Shown here: positions 57,551 to 64,000 of the stretch, piece after piece
Layout of the letters: each line of letters starts with the position of its first letter
How positions within the stretch are numbered: position 1 is the first letter of the stretch
DNA from: Zopfochytrium polystomum
Taxonomy: Eukaryota; Chytridiomycota; Chytridiomycetes; Chytridiales; Chytridiaceae
Assembly: GCA_025765615.1 (NCBI GenBank)
Contig: JAIVFJ010000011.1
Coordinates: 1-64,000, forward strand
Direction of reading: 5' to 3'
Length of the DNA: 64,000 nucleotides
Notes under the pieces: model-generated
Told to the model about the DNA's origin: nothing
Database searches by the model: none
Seen by the model: only the letters and a program-made list of their open reading frames with translations
Made by a program: the position numbers and the translations under genes

Positions 57551-57858
57551 TGTTATGAATCACCCTCTGGAAACCTCTGGAACCTTCTAGAACATTCCTT
57601 CATGGAACCTTGTGGAACCTTCTGGAACCTTCTTTGCTTTCCTGACTTGTCTTGTTGTCATTGGTATCATTGGTATCATTGTATTACTAATTGCTCTTTC
57701 TGGAACATTCTTTGAGTCTTGACAAGGAACATTCTCAAAAGGTATAAAAGGGGGATGGGGAACCTGTCCCATCCCTCAAGTGAATTATTGTTTCCAATAC
57801 AATCATCACTCCTCTCAGTCCCTTGTCTGCCTTGCCCTGTCCTGCCATGTTCCTGACA
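57551..57858 (+). repeat. 5' LTR of the deletion derivative
   Basis: 308 bases. The first heat-shock cluster (57579-57598) is intact. The second is eroded (CTTGT for CTTCT, and its last units replaced by TTGCTTTCCT). A TATA box and the AAGTGAATTAT self-priming sequence are present. Confidence 0.92.
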
Positions 57859-57898
57859 TCATAATTCACTTCACCCTCTCCTACTACTCTCTGCCATC

Positions 57899-58822
57899 AT
57901 GTCTGACCCAAACAACACCTTCCCTGATGCAACTGCCTTCCAAGCCTTGATGGACCAATTACAAGCCCTTTCAAGACAGACACACCAACTTCAAGAACAA
58001 GTCCTTCACCAGCAGCACCAGCTTCAACAACAACTTCACCAACAAGAACATCAAGCTCTTCCCCTGCCCCAAACCAACCAAGCAAGAGAGCCCAAGGTTC
58101 CCAGCCCTGACAAGTTCACTGGGCTGGCCAAAGACCTCAGGAACTTTATGGCCACTGTGGAGAATGTCATCCTTCTCCAACCTTCAAGATTTCCCAGTGA
58201 GCAAGTCAAGGTTCTTTTCACAAGCACCCTCCTGTCTGGTCAAGCTCAATCATGGTACAGATCTCTCCCAAGCACACCCACCACCCTGCAAGAGCTCTGG
58301 GAGGGGCTGGAAGCTACCTTTGGTGACCCCTACGCATCTTGGACAGCAAGATCCAAGCTCAAGCATATCAAGCAAGGAAAGCAATCTTGTGTGGCCTACA
58401 CCAACCAATTCAAGCAACTAGCCAGAGACTCTGGATACAATGATGCAGCTCTGATGGAGCTGTACCATGATGGCCTCCATGAGTCTATCCAAGACATGCT
58501 CTCCCAGTCTCTGCACATTCCTGAGACCTTGGAAGAGTACATTCTCCTTGCCATCAAGATTGACAACAGACTCTACTCCAAGAGGCTGAAGCAAAGACAA
58601 ATAGGAACTACATCAAGACCTACCCCAGTTCCTCAAGCTCTTACAGTTCCTGAACCCATGCAAGTGGATGCAGTTGAGACACTTCCTAAGAGTCCTCTGA
58701 GCCAAGAGGAGAAAACAAGGAGGGCCCAGCAGGGACTGTGTTTCTACTGTGGCTCCAAGGAACACGCTGTCAAGGACTGCCCAAGGAAGAAGCACCCAAA
58801 CTCCCAGGTCCAGGCTCACTGA
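57899..58822 (+). CDS. gag: Gag of the deletion derivative
   Basis: 307 residues, differing from the tandem-array Gag at only three positions that I can see (an A/T, a V/I and a G/S change). The CCHC knuckle is intact. Confidence 0.93.
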   Translation: MSDPNNTFPDATAFQALMDQLQALSRQTHQLQEQVLHQQHQLQQQLHQQEHQALPLPQTNQAREPKVPSPDKFTGLAKDLRNFMATVENVILLQPSRFPSEQVKVLFTSTLLSGQAQSWYRSLPSTPTTLQELWEGLEATFGDPYASWTARSKLKHIKQGKQSCVAYTNQFKQLARDSGYNDAALMELYHDGLHESIQDMLSQSLHIPETLEEYILLAIKIDNRLYSKRLKQRQIGTTSRPTPVPQALTVPEPMQVDAVETLPKSPLSQEEKTRRAQQGLCFYCGSKEHAVKDCPRKKHPNSQVQAH

Positions 58823-59598
58823 GGGGCAATTCCCTGGACCCTCCTCCAAACTGCCCCTGTTTCATCACCACCACCAGCACCACAAACACCTCAGATTCCA
58901 AGCCCCACCAACTCACCATGGATGTCAAGATTCAACTCTCACCCAAGTCAACCATCACAACCAAGGCCCTTATAGACTCTGGATCATCCTGCAACATCAT
59001 TGATGCCACCCTTGCCAAGTCTTGTGCCATTCCCACCATCAAGAAATCCACACCCCTCAAGGTTCACTTTGCCAATCATGCTCTGTTCAAGGAAATCAGC
59101 CATGAAACCAAGCTAAACCTCCACATCCAAGACTTTCCACCATCCATGGTCAACCTGGAAGTATTGGATCTTGGCTCACCCACATTCTCTGTCATCCTGG
59201 GATTACCATGGCTGCAAGCCCAGAACCCTGCCATTGATTGGGTCACTGGTCAAGTCCAACCTCCACCAATTGGAACAGTCACCCAAAACTCAAGTCAAGC
59301 CTCCAAGTCTCATGCTCTCAAGTCCCTGATTCAAGGCTCTCAGCCTAGTATCCAAGGTCAACCACAAATGACAGCTCCAGTATCAGCCTGCAGCTCACAG
59401 ATCCCAGCCAAGATTCAAGTTTCACAGTTCACAGTTCATAGTCAAGATTCCAGCACAGCTCATAGAGCTCACAGTCATGGCCAAGTCTGTAGTTCACAGA
59501 ACCCACAGTCAAAGATTCAAGTACCACAGTTCACAGTCCAAATTCAAGATTCAAGCTCCACAGCTCACAGTCTTTGCCAAGTTGCAGAAGAGGCCTAA
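58802..59598 (+). CDS. Protease and spacer, fused to the pol C-terminal codons
   Basis: Reached by -1 frameshift at heptamer 58795-58801. It contains the DSGSS active site and the downstream protease signature SVILGLPWLQAQNPAIDW, showing the part lost from the tandem units. A Ser/Gln/His-rich repetitive spacer follows (SQFTVHSQDSS-like repeats). It then ends in VAEEA because RT, RNase H, integrase and chromodomain are deleted. Confidence 0.85.
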
Positions 59599-59610
59599 AA
59601 GGGGAGATGA

Positions 59611-59918
59611 TGTTATGAATCACCCTCTGGAAACCTCTGGAACCTTCTAGAACATTCCTTCATGGAACCTTGTGGAACCTTCTGGAACCTTCTTTGCTTT
59701 CCTGACTTGTCTTGTTGTCATTGGTATCATTGGTATCATTGTATTACTAATTGCTCTTTCTGGAACATTCTTTGAGTCTTGACAAGGAACATTCTCAAAA
59801 GGTATAAAAGGGGGATGGGGAACCTGTCCCATCCCTCAAGTGAATTATTGTTTCCAATACAATCATCACTCCTCTCAGTCCCTTGTCTGCCTTGCCCTGT
59901 CCTGCCATGTTCCTGACA
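59611..59918 (+). repeat. 3' LTR of the deletion derivative
   Basis: 308 bases, appearing identical to the LTR at 57551-57858, preceded by the purine tract aaaaggggagatga. Confidence 0.92.
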
Positions 59919-60327
59919 AGGATACCAGGATATTGTCCGGTGCTTACTGGATCAAGGAGCAAATGTTGACACGACTAGTGCCTCTCCACTGTATACTGCG
60001 TGTGAGAACAGACGCTTCGACGTCGCACGTGCATTACTGGAAAATGGTGCCAAAGGCGATGGTTTGGCTGGCTTTCGCGGAAAACTGCAAGTACATTCTG
60101 CCACACGCTTAAGAGATCGACTTGGAGAAGAGGAATAATCGCGGAAAACTCTGTTGACAGCCTGCACAAAGGAATCCGACGAGTTGTTTTTGCTGATTGC
60201 CCATGGTGCCGACCCTTATGTTGTGGATGCTGATGGGAGAGATGGGTATCAGATTGCGCACCAGGATTCGAGGTGGGACAATGGCGTCTCGCACTGGTAC
60301 TACCTCCACCCAAAGCAGAAGGGCTAA

Positions 60328-60829
60328 GGTTCCACGCAACGGAAAGTTCATTCGCACATTTGAAAGCTCGTTTGTGCTTTTGGGTGAAGGGCATTGAACC
60401 AACTTGCTACGATGTACCAGCCCACTGGTTGTATTTACAGAAAAGGGCTTTCTCCTTTCCGTTGTCACGCTGGTTAGACAGACACGTTTTCAGCTCACTG
60501 ATACCATCATTTCTCTCACAACACTTTGCATTTGTTTGTTCAAGTTATGTAAATATAATAAAATTACTTTTCATCGTTGAAAGAGTCGACGACGGCGAAT
60601 TACCCCAACCAACGGCCCGGAGACCGAGATAATGGTTGCAATACCATTCGCTGTGGGTTGCTTGACCATCCACGCGTGACTTCGAAAATATCATTCGCGA
60701 ATGGTTTCGATAACCCGTTAGTCGATAAGTCAAAGCCCATGTTCACGTTGATTCAATTGAGTAAATATGGGAGGTGGTCGCTCTAATGTGGACGAGGAAA
60801 AAGGATAATAAAAAAAAACCACCTCCAGA
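60328..60829. promoter_or_regulatory. Intergenic and upstream region of the complex I gene
   Basis: No gene supported. It contains aatataataaaa near 60551, a possible 3' end signal of the ankyrin pseudogene, and the promoter of the downstream gene. Confidence 0.4.
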
Positions 60830-62229
60830 ATGCTGCGATCCGTGTCGTCGTCGACGTCGGCTGTCCTCAGATCGGCGTCCCCCACCGCCGCCGCTGCTGC
60901 TGCGGCCGCCGTCGCGTCGGCGCCCGCCCGCCTCCTGCCGTCGTTCGGCTCTTCGCCTCGATCCTCATCCTCCTCCTCCTCCTTCTTCCTCCAAGCGTCC
61001 TGCTCGGCGCGTCGTGGCCTTGGTGCGTAAGCGTTTGCTCTCGCCCGTCTGTCGTTTGCATCCACTGCATCACTCCCTGCCTGCCCTCCTTCTTGTCTGT
61101 TCCAGACCTCCCATCGCTCCCCGCGTTCTCCCACCACCCTGAATTCGGCTTGCACATCTTTCGTTGTTTCCCTCCCTACATCGGCCCCAAGAGGAGGCGA
61201 GATCGTGGCACCCGGATCGCCGATCGTGCAAATGCTTTCTTCTCTGCGTCTTTCAGCCTCTCCGCATCTGCCTGGCAAAGGACTGCGAGCAACTGACACA
61301 AACTCCCCCTCTCTCCCTCTCAACTTCAGCCACGGCCACGCCAGGTCAGCCCGCCGCCGAGCCTCAGTGGTTCACCCCGCCAAAGGACTACTCGGAGATC
61401 ACGCAGAAGCAGCAGGAGTTTGGCCGTTTCATCGCGTCGGCGCTGCCGCGCTACATTCAGCAGTTTTCCGTGTACAAGGACGAGCTGACGCTCTTCGTGG
61501 CGCCGGCGGCCGTCCCGGCCGTTATGCTCTTTTTGCGCGACCACACGGCGACGCAGTTCAAGCAGCTGACGGACCTGTGCGGGGTCGACTACCCGTCGCG
61601 TGCGAACCGCTTCGAGGTCGTCTACAACCTGCTGAGCGTGCGCTACAACAACCGCATCCGCGTCAGGACTTACGCCAGCGAGCACTCTGGCGTGCCGAGC
61701 GTCGTCGGAATCTGGTCCGGCGCTAACTGGTTCGAGCGCGAGGCGTGGGACATGTACGGGATCATGTTCACCGGACACCCGGACCTCAGGCGCATCCTGA
61801 CGGACTATGGATTCGAGGGTCACCCGCTCCGGAAGGACTTTCCCTTGACGGGATACGTTGAGGCCCGGTACGGTTCACTCAGTGTTGTCCGCCTCGGCTT
61901 TTGCATTCTGGAGTCTGACCGTCAAACATACAAAAAAAATCCCAATCCCACTATAGATACGACCACGAAGCAAAGCGTGTCGTAGCGGAGCCGATCGAGC
62001 TTGCGCAATCGTTCCGCCAGTTCGAGTTCCAATCCCCATGGTACGCAATGAGAGCCTTTTTTGCCAAACTACTTGCAGAATACGACTGACGAGCAATGCA
62101 ACCCACCTTCCCGCGTTACTTCCCTTCGACAGGGAACAATCCGGCCCGGGAGCGCCCGTACCTCGGCTGCCGACCGGCGAGCCGGAAGGATCCGCGGAAG
62201 GTTCGTCCGACGGGAGCAAGAAGCAGTGA
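60830..62229 (+). CDS. Mitochondrial complex I 30-kDa subunit (NDUFS3/NuoC type)
   Basis: Exon 1 (60830 to about 61021) encodes an Arg/Ser/Ala-rich mitochondrial targeting leader, [15 protein letters not shown]. After a phase-compatible intron of about 300 bases, the mature part starts [15 protein letters not shown] (about 61329). It carries the family signature [20 protein letters not shown] and [15 protein letters not shown]. Next come [19 protein letters not shown] and QFEFQSPW (after an intron following GYVEAR). The last exon (from about 62132) ends KKQ at 62229. The subunit sits in the peripheral Q-module arm of NADH:ubiquinone oxidoreductase. The Gly/Ser/Glu-rich C-terminal tail is atypical but short. 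Confidence 0.92.
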
Positions 62230-63452
62230 TTGGACGTGGTCTTCAAGCAATGGGGATCGTTCCCACACACCTCGCCCTTTTGTTTCAGTTGTTCCTTTTT
62301 CCTCTGTGCGCCATTTTGCCCCTTTCCCTCGCGCCGCAGGGGTTAGCGCGGACTGAGCCAGGAAGTTGGGGGGTGTGTGGGTGTGGGACCAGCCGGACAA
62401 CGTGCAGAATACAAAACGAGAAAAAGGCAATTTGCGAAGGGAGCAGGGAGGAGACGAATTGGGGTGAGGCCAATGTCTGCGTGGAAGTGCGTTCGCTTGT
62501 GGAGGCGGCCGCCTTGATTTGCCACGCTGAGCGTGTGGGATGATTTTGGACAGCGGCGACAAAACCGTGTGTCGCACCTCGCGATGGCAGTATGAGCTTG
62601 CCTTTGTATCCTAGTAACTGCGGCACTGTTGGAGTATTTTCTCTTGCAACAAAGACAAAGAGAGAGAGAGAGAGCGACGGGGGGGCGGATAGGGGCGTGT
62701 TGTTGTTGTTTGAGGGAGATGGAGAGAGATGTGGTCCGCGCAGAGTGTGGAAGTTAGTTGCCGCTCCCAGCCAGCAGCAGCCAACGAAATTCCACGAACC
62801 ATCGAACGACGACCCAACAAACCCAAACAAACAGCGTTGAGCAAACCAGCCAACCAACCAACCAAACGCACGCACGGCGGAAAGGAAGAAATTCGAAGCG
62901 CACCTGACAAGGCCGCTCGACGCACCAGCCAATCAGCAATCGCCAACCCTCCCTGGCTTCTTCTGTTTCTGTTTCGCACCTGTCTGTCGCTCGCTCGTCT
63001 TGTCGGCGACCGTATAAAAAGCAGGGCGCCGACACATTCGCCCTCCCATACCCCCAGCCAACTGCCACTGCAGCGCTTCAACCAGCGGTTGCCAGCCACC
63101 CCACCCGATCACTCGCAACTTCGGAACTCGGGTACGTTGCACTGCCTTCTGTCGCTCCGTACAACCCCCTGCCCCAACCACCCCCGTAGACTGTGCGCTG
63201 CGCGAGCTGTAAGGACTACGCGCTCGCGCGCTGGGCTTCGGCATGGTTTGGAACCTGTCCAACGACGGTCACCCCGTTGTCCGACAAACTACCTAAGCTC
63301 TCGTCCCGAAATGAGTTTTGCCCCGGTGTGAGTCCGTTGAGTGCGGACACACAGCTCAACCACTCTGCATCCACTGCCCACGCGCTTGTGTCCCTTGTGT
63401 AACTAATTCCAACCATGTTTGTTCCCGTCCACCCAGATCGCCAACACCGAAA
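62230..63452. promoter_or_regulatory. Upstream region of the BiP gene
   Basis: Long 5' region with a clear TATA box (TATAAAAA, 63013-63020) and a CCAAT box at 62929-62933. Nine bases after the CCAAT box stands CCAAC, a two-mismatch relative of the CCACG half of an ERSE (CCAAT-N9-CCACG). (GA)n occurs near 62660. No gene is supported here. Short non-coding exons are possible. Confidence 0.5.
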
Positions 63453-64000
63453 ATGAAATTCTTCTCAGCCGTCTCTACGGCACTGCTGGCAGTCGCAGGA
63501 CTGCTCTCTTCCGTTCGCGCCTCTGAGGAGGCCATCAAGGGACCCGTGGTCGGTATCGACTTGGGAACAACCTACAGGTTGGTTTCTCGTTGCGCCTAAT
63601 AACCAAGAACTTGTCTCATTGCGTTCCGCGTCTCTCTTTCGGCTATTTCAAATCCAGTTGTGTGGGTGTCTACAAGAACGGCCGTGTCGAGATTATTGCC
63701 AACGACCAAGGTCACCGTATCACTCCGTCATACGTTGCATTCACCGATGAGGAACGCCTGGTCGGCGACGCCGCGAAGAACCAGGCACCGATGAACCCGG
63801 TCAACACCATTTTCGACGCGAAGCGTCTCATCGGTCGGAGGTTTGACGACCAAGACGTCCAGAACGACCTGAAGCACTTCCCTTTCAAAGTCGTGAACAA
63901 GGATGGCAAGCCCCTGATCCAGGTCAAGGTGAAGGGCGAGGACAAGAAGTTCACTCCTGAGGAGATCTCGGCCATGGTGTTGCAGAAGATGAAGGAAATC
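63453..64000 (+). CDS. KAR2: ER-resident HSP70 chaperone BiP/Kar2, N-terminal part
   Basis: Exon 1 (63453-63577) encodes a signal peptide ([20 protein letters not shown]) and [11 protein letters not shown], the HSP70 ATP-binding motif. Intron 63578-63657 splits the Ser codon. Exon 2 continues [41 protein letters not shown] and [11 protein letters not shown], and leaves the window at 64000. The signal peptide identifies the ER form. It folds secretory proteins and gates the translocon. The C-terminal retention signal is outside the window. Confidence 0.93.

Larger units (their letters stand above)
57551..59918 (+). mobile_element. Ty3/gypsy deletion derivative lacking RT and integrase
   Basis: 2368 bases flanked by the target duplication AGGAT (57546-57550 and 59919-59923). 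Both LTRs are 308 bases and look identical, so insertion was recent. It keeps the primer-binding site, gag, the -1 frameshift signal, a complete-looking protease and a Ser/Gln-rich spacer, then jumps directly to the last codons of pol and the polypurine tract. It is a close relative of the tandem array, with a slightly different LTR. Confidence 0.92.
56755..60327 (+). pseudogene. Ankyrin-repeat pseudogene split by a retrotransposon
   Basis: Paralogue of the intact gene at 3145-6963. Matching blocks in order: LKYFEHRFSYWRDDWERSN, LDLVEYLLGRGCGIN, VKFLVAAGAELD, LDIVKCFFLDGA, LHGHLSIVLQKGAKLKT, VIKFVLKCGANINESAGFFG. After the insertion come YQDIVRCLLDQGANVDT and HGADPYVVDADGRDGYQIA, with a stop at 60327. 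The N-terminal two thirds is missing. There are internal stops and frame breaks (e.g. after LRVW at about 56980, after CLSW at about 57165 and at about 60110), and the element at 57551-59918 interrupts it. Confidence 0.8.

Overview
This window is nuclear DNA from a eukaryote, most likely a fungus and probably an early-diverging, zoosporic (chytrid-like) one; the placement is inference. Evidence: genes with many short GT-AG introns, fungal gene families (HBS1, TEL1/ATM, an AP180-type ANTH adaptor, pirin, a Pcl-type cyclin, the complex I 30-kDa subunit, BiP), Ty3/gypsy chromodomain retrotransposons, and many homopolymer and microsatellite tracts. There are no operons, rRNA genes or CRISPR arrays. 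Exon limits below were read by eye from reading frame, GT/AG sites and family alignments recalled from knowledge.

Layout. 1-8.5 kb: the end of an LTR-like repeat, a dead IS630/Tc1-like DDE transposase, an unknown reverse-strand ORF and a large intact ankyrin-repeat gene. 8.5-16.5 kb: a head-to-head pair linked to cyclic nucleotides, namely a protein with a cNMP-binding domain, F-box-like segment and LRRs (-), and a membrane-anchored class I phosphodiesterase (+). 17-34.4 kb: AP180-like adaptor (-), HBS1 ribosome-rescue GTPase (+) and TEL1/ATM checkpoint kinase (+, about 13 exons). 35-41.7 kb: a cyclin with several frame breaks (-) and a pirin gene of 8 exons (-). 42-60.3 kb: a repeat-rich compartment. 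60.8-64 kb: complex I 30-kDa subunit (+) and the start of the ER HSP70 gene BiP/Kar2 (+), which runs off the right edge.

The repeat compartment is the most remarkable part. A Ty3/gypsy chromodomain element is present as LTR-internal-LTR-internal-LTR with an exact 4016-bp period and one 5-bp target duplication around the whole array. A related deletion derivative lies 6 kb away inside an ankyrin pseudogene. The LTRs carry a dense run of perfect heat-shock-element pentamers upstream of a TATA box. Eleven bases near the predicted transcript start are exactly complementary to the primer-binding site, which suggests self-priming. The gag-pol junction has a textbook -1 frameshift signal: slippery heptamer, 5-base spacer and 8-bp stem. 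The same compartment holds a decayed gene with one leucine-rich repeat per exon, a solo LTR inserted into one of its coding exons, and a small terminal-inverted-repeat element with a tRNA-like Pol III promoter in one of its introns.
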